Assembly: GCA_035573855.1 (NCBI GenBank)
Contig: DATLZU010000011.1
Coordinates: 1 to 64,000, forward strand
Reading direction: 5' to 3'
DNA: 64,000 nucleotides
DNA from: DATLZU01 sp035573855
GTDB taxonomy: Bacteria; Nitrospirota; Nitrospiria; Nitrospirales; Nitrospiraceae
Shown here: piece after piece, positions 34,098 through 42,389 of the stretch
Position numbering within the stretch: the first letter of the stretch is position 1
Layout: every line of letters starts with the position of its first letter
Position numbers and translations under genes: made by a program
Notes under the pieces: generated by a model
Databases searched by the model: none
Told to the model about the DNA's origin: nothing
What the model saw: only the letters and a program-made list of their open reading frames with translations

Positions 34098-34221
34098 CGA
34101 TTCGCCCACCTCCTTCCCCATCTTCTCTTTCCTTCCTGCATGCCTGGAGCCGGGCTCCGGGCCGCCAGACTTCACAACTTCCAGTTCCGCGTTTTCAACG
34201 CAGCGCTCGCGCGGCGGCGCG

Positions 34222-34965
34222 TTATGCCATCAACATCCCGCCATTGACATGCAGGACATGGCCAGTAATGTACGCGGCCTCCTCCGAAACCAGAAACCGG
34301 ACCGCGGCGGCGATATCCTCTGGCCGACCCAGTCGGCCCAGCGGAATCTGCTTCTGCAAGGTCTCCTTGACGTCCGCCGGCAATCCCTGGGTCATCGCCG
34401 TATCGATGAACCCGGGCGCCACGGCGTTGACGGTCACGTTCCGACTGGCATATTCCCGCGCCACGGTTTTTGTGAATCCGATCACCGCAGCTTTGGACGC
34501 GGCATAGTTGGCTTGACCGACGTTGCCCATCACGCCGACGATCGAGGCAATGTTGACGATCCGGCCGTAGCGCTGCTTGGTCATTGGCTGGAGCACCGCT
34601 TTCGTGCAGTGGAAGGTGCCGTTCAGGTTAACTTGCAGTACGAGATTCCAGTCTTCCTCTTTCATGCGCAGCAACAGAGCGTCACGGGTGATGCCGGCGT
34701 TGTTGACGAGGACATCGACCTTGCCCCATGCCTTCAGCACCTGGTCGACCATCGCCTTCACCTCGTTGAAGTCCGCGACGTTGACCTTGACGTTCAACGC
34801 CCGCCGGCCGAGTTTTTCGACGGAAGCGACTGTCTCTTGCGACCGACCCGGATCAAGATCGGCCACCACAACATCAGCGCCGTCGCGCGCCAACTCCTCC
34901 GCAACGGCTCGTCCGATCCCCTGCGCAGCGCCGGTGACGATCGCCACTTTACCTGCTAACGACAT
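34222..34965 (-). CDS. fabG: 3-oxoacyl-ACP reductase
   Basis: FabG reduces 3-oxoacyl-ACP with NADPH. The 247 aa are a short-chain dehydrogenase with TGAAQGIGRAVAEELA for the cofactor, NNAG, the catalytic Ser in NIASIVGVMGNVGQANYAASKAAV with Y-x3-K, and the C-terminal YITGHVLHVNGGMLM. It sits between fabD and acpP. Confidence 0.96.
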   Translation of the reverse strand: MSLAGKVAIVTGAAQGIGRAVAEELARDGADVVVADLDPGRSQETVASVEKLGRRALNVKVNVADFNEVKAMVDQVLKAWGKVDVLVNNAGITRDALLLRMKEEDWNLVLQVNLNGTFHCTKAVLQPMTKQRYGRIVNIASIVGVMGNVGQANYAASKAAVIGFTKTVAREYASRNVTVNAVAPGFIDTAMTQGLPADVKETLQKQIPLGRLGRPEDIAAAVRFLVSEEAAYITGHVLHVNGGMLMA

Positions 34966-34986
34966 TGGTCAGTCCCTCATCATGCA

Positions 34987-35053
34987 TGACGCGAGATCCG
35001 TGAGGCGCAAGGGATCCTTTGTCTCTTTGACTCATACCACGTGTTACGCGTCA
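34987..35053. repeat. Gap-spanning inverted repeat, fabD-fabG
   Basis: TGACGCG at 34987-34993 is the exact complement of CGCGTCA at 35047-35053. The right arm lies in the last codons of fabD and the left arm is upstream of fabG. Confidence 0.5.
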
Positions 35054-35994
35054 CGTTTCACATGTAACGCGGTCAGGGTCGCGTCCAGCGACTTCGGATC
35101 ATTGACGTTCAGCGTCATAGCGTTGGGTAGGATGCGCTTGATCAATCCGGTCAGGACCGTGCCCGGTCCCACCTCGACAAACGTCGTGACGCCCAGTCCC
35201 GCCATGGTCTTGATCGAATCTTCCCACAGCACCGAAGAGGGCAACTGGCGTACCAACGACGCCTGCACTTCGCTTGCCTGCCTGATCGGTTTGGCATCGG
35301 CGTTGTTGACCAGCGGCACCGTCAGATCCGACCAGGTCGCTCGCGTCACGTCTCGCGCCAGCCGGTCCGCCGCGGGTTGCATGAGCGGTGTGTGGACCGG
35401 CACGCTGACCGGCAACGGGACCGCTCTACGGCTCCCTTTGGTTTTCGCCAGTTCGATCGCCCGTTCGACCGCAGTTTTTTCTCCCGCGATCACCACTTGC
35501 CCGGGACAGTTGAAATTCGCCGCCGCGACAACCCCGACCGACGAAACTTCCCGACAAATCTCTCTGACTATCTCACCCGTCAAACCGAGAATCGCGGCGA
35601 CCAATCCGCTTCCCGACGGCACAGCCTCGGCCATGTACCGCCCACGCTTCTGGACAAGCAACACGGCGTCGCGAAACGCCAACCCTCCGGCGGCGACGAC
35701 CGCCGAATATTCGCCGAGACTATGACCGGCAACGGCCAGGGGCTTCACGCCGGCCTGTTCTAACAGGCGCAAGGCGGCGATGCTGCTGGTGAGCAGCGCC
35801 GGCTGGGTGTACTCCGTCAGGTTCAGCCGATCGGCCGGTCCCTCGAAACAGAGTGCGGCCACATCGTACCCGAGGACGGATGACGCCTCTTCGTAGATCG
35901 TTCGGACTGCGGGAAACGCCTCGTACAGCGCTCGTCCCATCCCGACCGACTGCGAGCCTTGGCCGGGAAACACCAGCCCGATTCCGGACGCCAT
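35044..35994 (-). CDS. fabD: Malonyl-CoA:ACP transacylase
   Basis: FabD loads malonyl units onto ACP. The 316 aa start GIGLVFPGQGSQSVGMGRAL, with the catalytic Ser in VAGHSLGEYSAVVAAG and the His in VPVHTPLMQPAADRL. It follows fabH after 147 nt, a gap without visible genes. Confidence 0.96.
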   Translation of the reverse strand: MASGIGLVFPGQGSQSVGMGRALYEAFPAVRTIYEEASSVLGYDVAALCFEGPADRLNLTEYTQPALLTSSIAALRLLEQAGVKPLAVAGHSLGEYSAVVAAGGLAFRDAVLLVQKRGRYMAEAVPSGSGLVAAILGLTGEIVREICREVSSVGVVAAANFNCPGQVVIAGEKTAVERAIELAKTKGSRRAVPLPVSVPVHTPLMQPAADRLARDVTRATWSDLTVPLVNNADAKPIRQASEVQASLVRQLPSSVLWEDSIKTMAGLGVTTFVEVGPGTVLTGLIKRILPNAMTLNVNDPKSLDATLTALHVKRDA

Positions 35995-36141
35995 AGCGCG
36001 CTATGATATGGTAAAAATTCGATTCAATGTCAACGAGAAAAACATTCCACACACGCGTCTGGTCTTCAGCCGTCGGCGCTCTCTCTGAAAGACACGTTGT
36101 GGAGCGGTAAACCGATCTGTGACCACCGACGGCTTCGTCGT

Positions 36142-37116
36142 TCACCAGCGAATCATCGTCGAAGCCCAGGTCAGGCCAGCGCCGAAGGCACCAATCATGA
36201 CCAGGTGTCCTTCCCGCAACCGTCCTTCGCGCACCGCTTCATCGAGCGCAATCGGAATCGACGCCGCGGACGTGTTCCCATACCGGTCCATGTTCAGAAA
36301 CACTTTTTCGAGCGGCAGCCCTAGCCGTTCCGCGACGGCCTTGATGATCCGCACGTTGGCTTGATGCGGGACGTAGAGATCCACATCTTCGATGGACAGA
36401 TGGTTGTGGGCCAAGGTCTCCCGCGCAATTTCTTCCAAGGTGCGGACCGCCACCTTGAACGTCTCGTTGCCTTTCATTTTGATGTACTGCAGCCGCTCGT
36501 TTAGCATCTTCTCCGACGGAGGATGGCGCGACCCGCCGCCCGGCACCACAATCAGATCGCACAGGCTGCCGTCCGATCGCAGATGGGACGAGAGAACCCC
36601 GCGCTCGCCTTCGCCGGCGCTGAGCACCACCGCTCCGGCTCCGTCGCCGAATAGGACGCAGGTATTGCGATCCGTCCAGTCGGTGATGACCGACATCACC
36701 TCGGACCCGATCACCAACACATGCCGCAAGCCGGTCTTGATGTACGCGTCGGCGACGGCCAAGGCGTAGACGAACCCGCAACAGGCCGCGGAGATGTCGC
36801 ATGCCGCCGCACGCGTCGCACCGAGTCGGTGTTGGATGAGACAGGCGGTGGAGGGCAGCGGCATATCCCCGGTACAGGTCGCAACCAGGATGAGGTCCAG
36901 ATCGGCGGGCGACAATCCGGCGGTCTTCAGCGCCCGCTCTCCAGCCTGGACGCCCAGATCCGAGCAGGCTTCCCCTTCGGCGACGACACGCCGCTCGCGG
37001 ATGCCCGTTCTCTCGACGATCCACTGATCCGACGTGGCGACCATCCGCTCGAGATCGGCATTGGTCACGACGCGTTCGGGCACATACGACCCTGTCCCGG
37101 TGATCCTAGCCCTCAT
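36142..37116 (-). CDS. fabH: 3-oxoacyl-ACP synthase III
   Basis: FabH starts fatty acid synthesis by condensing acetyl-CoA with malonyl-ACP. The 324 aa begin MRARITGTGSYVPERVV; the catalytic Cys is in DISAACCGFVYALAVADAYI, with His in VPHQANVRII and Asn in NMDRYGNTSAASIP. The ATG at 37116 overlaps the plsX stop as ATGA, which fixes the start. Confidence 0.96.
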   Translation of the reverse strand: MRARITGTGSYVPERVVTNADLERMVATSDQWIVERTGIRERRVVAEGEACSDLGVQAGERALKTAGLSPADLDLILVATCTGDMPLPSTACLIQHRLGATRAAACDISAACCGFVYALAVADAYIKTGLRHVLVIGSEVMSVITDWTDRNTCVLFGDGAGAVVLSAGEGERGVLSSHLRSDGSLCDLIVVPGGGSRHPPSEKMLNERLQYIKMKGNETFKVAVRTLEEIARETLAHNHLSIEDVDLYVPHQANVRIIKAVAERLGLPLEKVFLNMDRYGNTSAASIPIALDEAVREGRLREGHLVMIGAFGAGLTWASTMIRW

Positions 37117-38165
37117 GCCGGAACGCCTTCCTGCCCCGACTGTCGGGGCGAGGCCAGACTCTCCTCGATGTCTCGCCGGATCAATTCGTTCAGCCGGCTC
37201 TCGACCATCGCCTTGGCCCGCTTGATGGCATTCTTGATCGCCTTGGCCGACGAACGTCCGTGACAGATCATGCACACGCCGTTCACGCCCAAAAGCGGCG
37301 CACCGCCGAATTCCGCGTAATCGATCCGACGGCGCAGGCGCAGCAGCGGTCCGGCCACTAGCGGATAGGCAAGCCGGCCTAGGAAGGAGCCGGCCAGCTC
37401 TTTCATGAGCAGCTTTTTGATCGTATCGGCCACGCCCTCGGAAATTTTCAACGCCACGTTGCCGATGAAACCGTCGCAGACGATCACATCCGCCGAGCCG
37501 CTGTAGACGTCGCGGCCTTCGACGTTGCCGATGAAGTTAATCGGGAGGGCCTTGAGCAGCTTGAAGGCTTCTTTGGTGACCTCGTTGCCTTTCGTGTCTT
37601 CCTCGCCGATGCTCAGCAACCCGACGCGGGGATTGGGTTTGCCGTAGAGGTGCTTGGCGTACTCATTCCCCATTAACGCGAACTGCTCCAGATGGCGCGA
37701 TGTGCAATCGACGTTCGCGCCCACATCCAGCATCACCGCGGTGCCGGTAAGCGTCGGCAGCGTCGTGGCGATGGCGGGCCGTTCCACGCCTTTGATCACC
37801 TCCAGCACGAAAAATGCGGCGACCATGCTGGCGCCGGTATTGCCCGCGCTGATAACGGCGCTCGCTTCTCCAGATTTCACCAACTCTGTTGCGATCCAGA
37901 TGGAGGAATCACGCTTTTTTCGAGCGACGGCCGCCGGCGACTCGTGCATCTCCACAACCTGCGGCGCATGCCGGATAGTCAGACGCGGATCTGTATAGTT
38001 CGCCCGCCGGAGTTGTTCCTTAAGAGACCCTTCCTCCCCGACCAGGACGACTTCGACGTCCAGCTCGCGAACGGCTTGATACGCGCCCTCCAGAATGGGT
38101 GGCGGCCCGTAATCTCCGCCCATCGCATCGACGGCAATTCGCACGCGTTGTTGCTGGATACCCAC
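37113..38165 (-). CDS. plsX: Phosphate acyltransferase
   Basis: PlsX makes acyl-phosphate from acyl-ACP for phospholipid synthesis. The 350 aa show RIAVDAMGGDYGPPPILEGA at the start, SAGNTGASMVAAFFVL, MLDVGANVDCTSRHLEQFA and VICDGFIGNVALKISEGVA. A few residues at the N-terminus before VRIAVDAMGG may be extra. It lies between rpmF and fabH, its usual place. Confidence 0.96.
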   Translation of the reverse strand: MGIQQQRVRIAVDAMGGDYGPPPILEGAYQAVRELDVEVVLVGEEGSLKEQLRRANYTDPRLTIRHAPQVVEMHESPAAVARKKRDSSIWIATELVKSGEASAVISAGNTGASMVAAFFVLEVIKGVERPAIATTLPTLTGTAVMLDVGANVDCTSRHLEQFALMGNEYAKHLYGKPNPRVGLLSIGEEDTKGNEVTKEAFKLLKALPINFIGNVEGRDVYSGSADVIVCDGFIGNVALKISEGVADTIKKLLMKELAGSFLGRLAYPLVAGPLLRLRRRIDYAEFGGAPLLGVNGVCMICHGRSSAKAIKNAIKRAKAMVESRLNELIRRDIEESLASPRQSGQEGVPA

Positions 38166-38283
38166 CGGTGTTGACGATCGACCGGAACGCGGACCCGCGG
38201 TTCACCGCGAACAGGGTCAGGCAGCCGCCCACTGACCCGCGGCGCCCGCGCATTCGGACCTGGTTGAGCCGGCCTCCCGCGCG

Positions 38284-38469
38284 TTACGCCTCTTCGACAG
38301 CAATGACCGCCTTTCCCTTATAGGTGCCGCAATTCAGGCAAGTGTAATGCGGAAGCTTGAGCTCATGACACTGTGGACATACGGAGAAGCCCGGCGGAAT
38401 GATCTTTGACTTGCTGGTGCGCCTCCGATCGCGGCGGGCTCTGGAGAGCTTGTGTTTTGGATTCGGCAT
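38284..38469 (-). CDS. rpmF: 50S ribosomal protein L32
   Basis: This 61-aa zinc-type L32 has MPNPKHKLSRARRDRRRTSK and two Cys pairs (CPQC and CLNC) that hold zinc. AGGAGT lies before the ATG. It is followed by plsX after 118 bp and preceded by yceD. The operon yceD-rpmF-plsX-fab is conserved in many bacteria. Confidence 0.97.
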   Translation of the reverse strand: MPNPKHKLSRARRDRRRTSKSKIIPPGFSVCPQCHELKLPHYTCLNCGTYKGKAVIAVEEA

Positions 38470-38522
38470 GGTGACTCCTTCCCAGTTCGATCTGTCTTCG
38501 CATTGGGAGCGACTCCCATTAG

Positions 38523-39095
38523 CTAGTCCATCCCGGAGTCCCTGAATCGTTGCAGCACCCGAAACGGCGAATAGGCCGGTTCCTGTGGACAGCCGCATTG
38601 ACCGACGTTGAAATCCTGCCCGCAGACGCCACAGAGCCCCTGGCAGTCTTCCCGACACAACGGCTGCATCGGCTCGGCCAGGATGACCTGTTCCCGGAGC
38701 ATCGGGGCTAGATCGATTTCATCCGCGCTATACAGGTACGGTTCATCTTCTTCGTCGGCGCCGAACGCAGCCACCCGTCCATGAGGCAACACGTCCGCGG
38801 CTCCACGCAAGGCCCCCTCGCGGACATATTCCGCCTCCACGGAAACCGAAAGCGGATCGGCGAAGTCCTTCAAGCAGCGCACGCACTGGCGAAGGATCAA
38901 GCCCTCCAACAAGCCGCTGGCTCGGATGCAGTTGCCGAGCTTGACCAACTCCAGAACCACGGCGAGTGAGCCCTGAACGAGGGCATCCCCTGCGCTCAAA
39001 CCCAGTTCTTCCGCCGTGACATCGCCTCGTAGAACCAGTCCTTGCCGGGGAATATCGGACACCCGAGGGGTCAAAAGGTTCATCGCCGTCACCAT
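38523..39095 (-). CDS. yceD: YceD/DUF177 family protein
   Basis: This family is needed for normal 23S rRNA levels in some bacteria. The 190 aa carry LRQCVRCLKDFADPLSVSVEAEYV, an acidic middle (EEDEPYLYSADEIDLAPMLREQ) and the C-terminal Cys motifs PLCREDCQGLCGVCGQDFN and CGC, typical of DUF177. It lies just before rpmF as in many genomes. Confidence 0.9.
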   Translation of the reverse strand: MVTAMNLLTPRVSDIPRQGLVLRGDVTAEELGLSAGDALVQGSLAVVLELVKLGNCIRASGLLEGLILRQCVRCLKDFADPLSVSVEAEYVREGALRGAADVLPHGRVAAFGADEEDEPYLYSADEIDLAPMLREQVILAEPMQPLCREDCQGLCGVCGQDFNVGQCGCPQEPAYSPFRVLQRFRDSGMD

Positions 39096-39174
39096 GTCTG
39101 AGCCTTGCTTCTCCTATATCGTCAGACCGCCGCGATGTCAAACCGGTCGGCTCATGGCGCAGGCGGTGCCGCCG

Positions 39175-39402
39175 TCAGCGCTCCTCCGCGAAACTCACCA
39201 AGGCGATATGCCGGGCGCGCTTAATAGCAATCGTCAGCTCGCGCTGATGCCGCATGCAATTGCCCGAAATCCGACGGGGCACGATCCGACCCCGCTCGGT
39301 CAAGAAATTCTTCAATAGTCCAACGTCCTTGAAATCGATCACCGCCTTGTCCACACAGAACCGGCAAGGCCGCCGCCGCTGAAACAATCGTCCTCGTTCC
39401 AT
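39175..39402 (-). CDS. rpsR: 30S ribosomal protein S18
   Basis: S18 binds S6 and helps build the platform of the small subunit. The 75 aa include CRFCVDKAVIDFKDVGLLKNFL and GRIVPRRISGNCMRHQRELTIAIKRARHIALVSF, typical S18. The two N-terminal Cys may hold zinc. It is 12 nt after ssb. Confidence 0.97.
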   Translation of the reverse strand: MERGRLFQRRRPCRFCVDKAVIDFKDVGLLKNFLTERGRIVPRRISGNCMRHQRELTIAIKRARHIALVSFAEER

Positions 39403-39414
39403 GAACCGCCTCCG

Positions 39415-39807
39415 TTATGGCTGCTCTTCGTATTCGTAGTTCGTATCGTCCGGCATCGGCACCTCGCCGCCGGCCTCAGGCCGCTTGGGCAGGAACGTCA
39501 CGGTCTGGGCGACGACTTCGTGCTTGCTGCGCTTCTGCCCATCCTCGGTCTCCCAGCGGCGCTGCTGCAGCCGACCGTCCACGATGACGCCGTTTCCCTT
39601 GCTGAGATACTGGCCGCAGTGCTCGGCCTGCTTGCCGAAGACGACGATATCGATGAAGCAGACCTCCTCTTTCAGTTCCTCCCCCTGCTTATACCGTCGG
39701 CTCACCGCCAAGCCGAAACTCGCCACCGGCGTCCCGCTCGGCGTATAGCGAAGCTCCGGATTGCGGGTGAGGTTGCCAATAAGGATGACTTTATTGAACC
39801 CGGCCAC
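39415..39807 (-). CDS. ssb: Single-stranded DNA-binding protein
   Basis: Ssb coats single-stranded DNA. The 130 aa have the OB-fold signature NKVILIGNLTRNPELRYTPSG and FIDIVVFGKQAEHCGQYLSKG. The C-terminus ends DTNYEYEEQP instead of the usual acidic tail DDDIPF that recruits partner proteins, which is unusual. It overlaps rpsF by 17 nt and precedes rpsR. Confidence 0.94.
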   Translation of the reverse strand: MAGFNKVILIGNLTRNPELRYTPSGTPVASFGLAVSRRYKQGEELKEEVCFIDIVVFGKQAEHCGQYLSKGNGVIVDGRLQQRRWETEDGQKRSKHEVVAQTVTFLPKRPEAGGEVPMPDDTNYEYEEQP

Positions 39808-40141
39808 TGTCCGACTCCTGAGCGTCGCCCGCCTGTTTCTTGAGAACCGGCTCCTTGTGCAGTCGGACCGTCAAGAACTTGATGACCGCATCTTCCAGCC
39901 GGTACGACCGCTCAAGCTCACTGACGACCGTGCCCGGCCCTTTGAAATAGAAATAGACGTACGTGCCTTTCCGCTCGCGTTCCACCTCATACGCCAGTTT
40001 CTTACGGCCCCAATTCTCCGCCTTGACCAGCGTGGCGCCGTTCTTCTCCAGGACGCTCTTCATCTTATGAATGATCGCCCCGGTGTCCTCATCGGAGAGC
40101 GACGGGCGGACGATAAAGATAGACTCGTAGAGCTGCTGCAT
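39791..40141 (-). CDS. rpsF: 30S ribosomal protein S6
   Basis: S6 pairs with S18 in the small subunit. The 116 aa start QQLYESIFIVRPSLSDEDTGAII and contain AENWGRKKLAYEVERERKGTYVYFYF and LERSYRLEDAVIKFLTVRL, the S6 core. CAGGAGG precedes the start. It is the first gene of rpsF-ssb-rpsR. The usual fourth gene, rplI, is not here. Confidence 0.96.
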   Translation of the reverse strand: MQQLYESIFIVRPSLSDEDTGAIIHKMKSVLEKNGATLVKAENWGRKKLAYEVERERKGTYVYFYFKGPGTVVSELERSYRLEDAVIKFLTVRLHKEPVLKKQAGDAQESDSGRVQ

Positions 40142-40230
40142 GCAGACAACCTCCTGGACAAAAGGCCCCCAAACGCAGTTGGGAGCGAGGGATATGGGCG
40201 TCGTCGAATCAGAGGCAACCAGCGGTGGAA

Positions 40231-40258
40231 GCTATCACAGCGCCAAACCCACTGTCAA
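40231..40258 (-). promoter_or_regulatory. Promoter of the rpsF operon
   Basis: On the minus strand TTGACA (40258-40253) and GATAGC (40236-40231) are spaced by 16 bases. The -35 is consensus and the -10 is weak. The leader would hold a small hairpin (CCCAA/TTGGG near 40170-40186); I could not see a clear S6:S18 binding motif in it. Confidence 0.5.
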
Positions 40259-40425
40259 ATGTAACAAAGGCGGGAATCCTGTGGAACATTCAGCCCGGTC
40301 CACTGAGCCTTCGGCTCACCCTGCAGCACGAAAAAAGTCAATAGCTCGCAGCGAATAGCCTACAGCGATGGGCTCTCCGCTGCCATCCACTCACCTCTTT
40401 TTTAGATTTTTTAGATAGTAACTGG

Positions 40426-41205
40426 CTATTCCAGCGCAGCCAGCGACCCGAGAATGTGATACCCCCCATCGACATAGATGATTTCTCCTGTGATGCCGCG
40501 GGACAGCGGGCTGACGAGGAACAGCGCCGTGTCGCCCACCTCCGCCTGCTCGGTCGCCCGGCGCAACGGCGCCACCTCCCGATGGTGATCGACCATCTTG
40601 CTGATCCCGGAGACGCCCCGCGCGGCCAAGGTCTTGATGGGGCCGGCTGAAATCGCGTTCACACGGATATTCTTGGGGCCCAGGTCATGCGCCAGATAGC
40701 GCACGCTCGCTTCGAGGGCCGCTTTGGCCACCCCCATGACGTTGTAATGCGGGACGACCCGCTCGCTGCCAAGATAGGTCAGCGTGACCACCGACCCGCC
40801 GTCGGTCATCAGCGGGACTGCCGCCCGTGTGAGGGCCACGAGCGAATAGGCGCTGACATCCAGCGCCGTGGCGAAGCCCTGACGGGTCGTGTTGAGGAAC
40901 TGACCGGCGAGTTCTTCGCGCGGCGCAAAGGCGACCGAGTGCACGAGGAAATCGAGCCGGCCCAACTCCTGCGCGGCATGCTTCATCAACGCATCGATCT
41001 GGGTGTCGTCCGCCACATCGCACGGAAATGCCTTCGCCCCTGGCATGGTGTTGACCAGTTCCACCACATTCTCCCGCAGCCGTTCGTTCTGGTAGTTGAA
41101 CAGCAGTTGCGCCCCCGCCTGGGCCGCCGCCTGCGCGATCGCCCACGCGATGCTGTGCTTGTTCGCCACCCCGACGATGAGGCCCTTTTTGTCTTTCAGC
41201 AACAT
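40426..41205 (-). CDS. fabI: Enoyl-ACP reductase (NADH)
   Basis: FabI does the last reduction of each fatty acid cycle. The 259 aa begin LLKDKKGLIVGVANKHSIAW and have the FabI triad region TLTYLGSERVVPHYNVMGVAKAAL with Y-x6-K, and the C-terminal GITGEIIYVDGGYHIL. I chose the ATG at 41205; the longer frame crosses a likely promoter. It is separate from the fab cluster upstream at 32-38 kb. Confidence 0.94.
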   Translation of the reverse strand: MLLKDKKGLIVGVANKHSIAWAIAQAAAQAGAQLLFNYQNERLRENVVELVNTMPGAKAFPCDVADDTQIDALMKHAAQELGRLDFLVHSVAFAPREELAGQFLNTTRQGFATALDVSAYSLVALTRAAVPLMTDGGSVVTLTYLGSERVVPHYNVMGVAKAALEASVRYLAHDLGPKNIRVNAISAGPIKTLAARGVSGISKMVDHHREVAPLRRATEQAEVGDTALFLVSPLSRGITGEIIYVDGGYHILGSLAALE

Positions 41206-41502
41206 CGTGTCCGAGTCTCCCGGCTGTATCGTGAAAACCCGTCGCTCGTGAAGCGTATCTCGTAGGCACAGAAGAGACCCCGCGACGCTTCGCGTCCAGA
41301 CTGGACGCACAACATAGCACGATTCGACTTCAGAGGGAATCGAGTTTTGGTGCGGTGTTTCGGAGGACCGGCAAGCTGCACCCGCGGCCTCCTCACCTTG
41401 GAGAGTCAGCCTTGCTGGATGTCCTGAAGAAATCCTTAACTCATGCTCGTTCCCATTCTATAGCATGGCCCCATTCCGCTCACCGCGGATAACAATGACT
41501 CC
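41206..41502. other. Intergenic region upstream of fabI
   Basis: No gene is visible here. A weak promoter reading toward fabI is possible (TATGTT near 41320 with a poor -35), and a short hairpin GACGC-GAA-GCGTC lies downstream of it. Confidence 0.4.
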
Positions 41503-41544
41503 CGACCCCTTTTTATTGACCTTCGACCCCTTTTTATTGACCTT
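41503..41544. repeat. Two tandem 21-bp direct repeats
   Basis: CGACCCCTTTTTATTGACCTT is repeated exactly in tandem (41503-41523, 41524-41544); a partial third unit (ACTCCCGACCCC) precedes it. Read on the minus strand it gives AATAAAAAGGGGTCG, a word like those bordering REP-associated transposase elements in other bacteria. It lies next to the attC site. Confidence 0.75.
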
Positions 41545-41580
41545 CCCAAGGTGCGGCTGCTTCCACGGTAACTCTCGTCT

Positions 41581-41652
41581 GGCTAACGCCCACGTTGACC
41601 GGCCGCGGCGAGCGAATGCGAGCCAGTGGTCCGGTCGAACGTGTTGTTAGCC
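41581..41652 (-). other. attC-like recombination site (integron cassette end)
   Basis: GGCTAAC (41581-41587) and GTTAGCC (41646-41652) are exact complements at the ends. Inside them CACGTT/AACGTG and GACCGG/CCGGTC pair, with one extra G on one side and unpaired spacers, and a central variable hairpin region. This arrangement of core sites, a bulged base and inner pairing is what integron attC sites show. Read on the minus strand it follows the cassette gene at 41660. The core differs from the common GTTAGGC by one base, with a matching change in the other arm. Confidence 0.75.
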
Positions 41653-41659
41653 GTCAGCT

Positions 41660-42163
41660 TCAACCGCTCGTCCATCTTACTTCGCCCAACGAAGAACCAG
41701 TCGACTCGGGGCTAATACGGATCACCAAGAATACGTGTGACGGATCCGCGACTCGTCGAAGCAATCGATCACCCACTACCGTGATGCCACTAATGAGGTT
41801 ATCGTCCTCGAGCAGACAGTAGAACGGTGTCTCGCCATCTTTTGGGGCGTCGCCAGGCGGGATCTCCTCCTTGACCTTCGGCATGCGGAGAGCATCGAGA
41901 AGGGTCTTTACCCGATTGTCCAGGTCGCCGCCCTGCGTGACGACTCGCCCGGGCTCCTCGGGGCTGAGGAGGATTATCTCGAGACGAGCAACGTGAGACA
42001 ACTTCTCCGAGATCAGAGGGACGAAAGTGAAGCCGCCAATTTCAACGATGAGAGCTCTCTGGTGCTTCGCGTCGACGAGCCGCTTGAAAGGCTGCATCGG
42101 TGGCCGCGTGAGCAGTTCTTTGAGCTGCCCGTGAAATTCGCGCCGCAAGACCTGTTTCTCCAC
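41660..42163 (-). CDS. RusA-like nuclease in an integron cassette
   Basis: RusA enzymes cut Holliday junctions. This 167-aa frame has GGDLDNRVKTLLDAL, the D-x-D-N-x2-K motif of RusA, and CLLEDDNLISGI with the further acidic residues. The GTG at 42163 is the first standard start. In-frame coding-like sequence continues 17 codons further up (EFRLLYEGPLK) to an ATA at 42214 with GAGAGGAG upstream, so the true N-terminus may be longer or the start codon may have mutated. The frame lies between the core site at 42249 and the attC at 41581, as a cassette gene should. Confidence 0.65.
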   Translation of the reverse strand: MEKQVLRREFHGQLKELLTRPPMQPFKRLVDAKHQRALIVEIGGFTFVPLISEKLSHVARLEIILLSPEEPGRVVTQGGDLDNRVKTLLDALRMPKVKEEIPPGDAPKDGETPFYCLLEDDNLISGITVVGDRLLRRVADPSHVFLVIRISPESTGSSLGEVRWTSG

Positions 42164-42248
42164 GGGGCCACGGTTGGTCTTCAGCGGACCCTCGTATAGG
42201 AGTCGGAACTCTATGTCTCCTCTCGATCCCCTGGCATCAGCTCGTGAC

Positions 42249-42255
42249 GGCTAAC
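42249..42255 (-). other. Integron core site at the cassette boundary
   Basis: Read on the minus strand this is GTTAGCC followed by GTCA, identical in its core to the end of the attC site at 41646. It marks the left border of the cassette and could be the attI end or a lost cassette junction. No second attC arm was found beside it. Confidence 0.5.
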
Positions 42256-42389
42256 TATTGAGTATACTGATCGGCATAGGACGCCTGGAAGGACTGCAAG
42301 CTGACGCGCGATTCTTATGCATGTTCAATCACTTGTCAACCCTTTCCACAGCGCGGGATCGGCGTGCTATACAGACCGGCATCATTTCA

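Noticed and set aside
33721..34959. Plus-strand frame of 412 codons across fabF, acpP and fabG
   Set aside because: It spans three genuine minus-strand genes and resembles no family.
34577..35725. Plus-strand frame of 382 codons across fabG and fabD
   Set aside because: Antisense shadow; both minus-strand genes carry full catalytic motifs.
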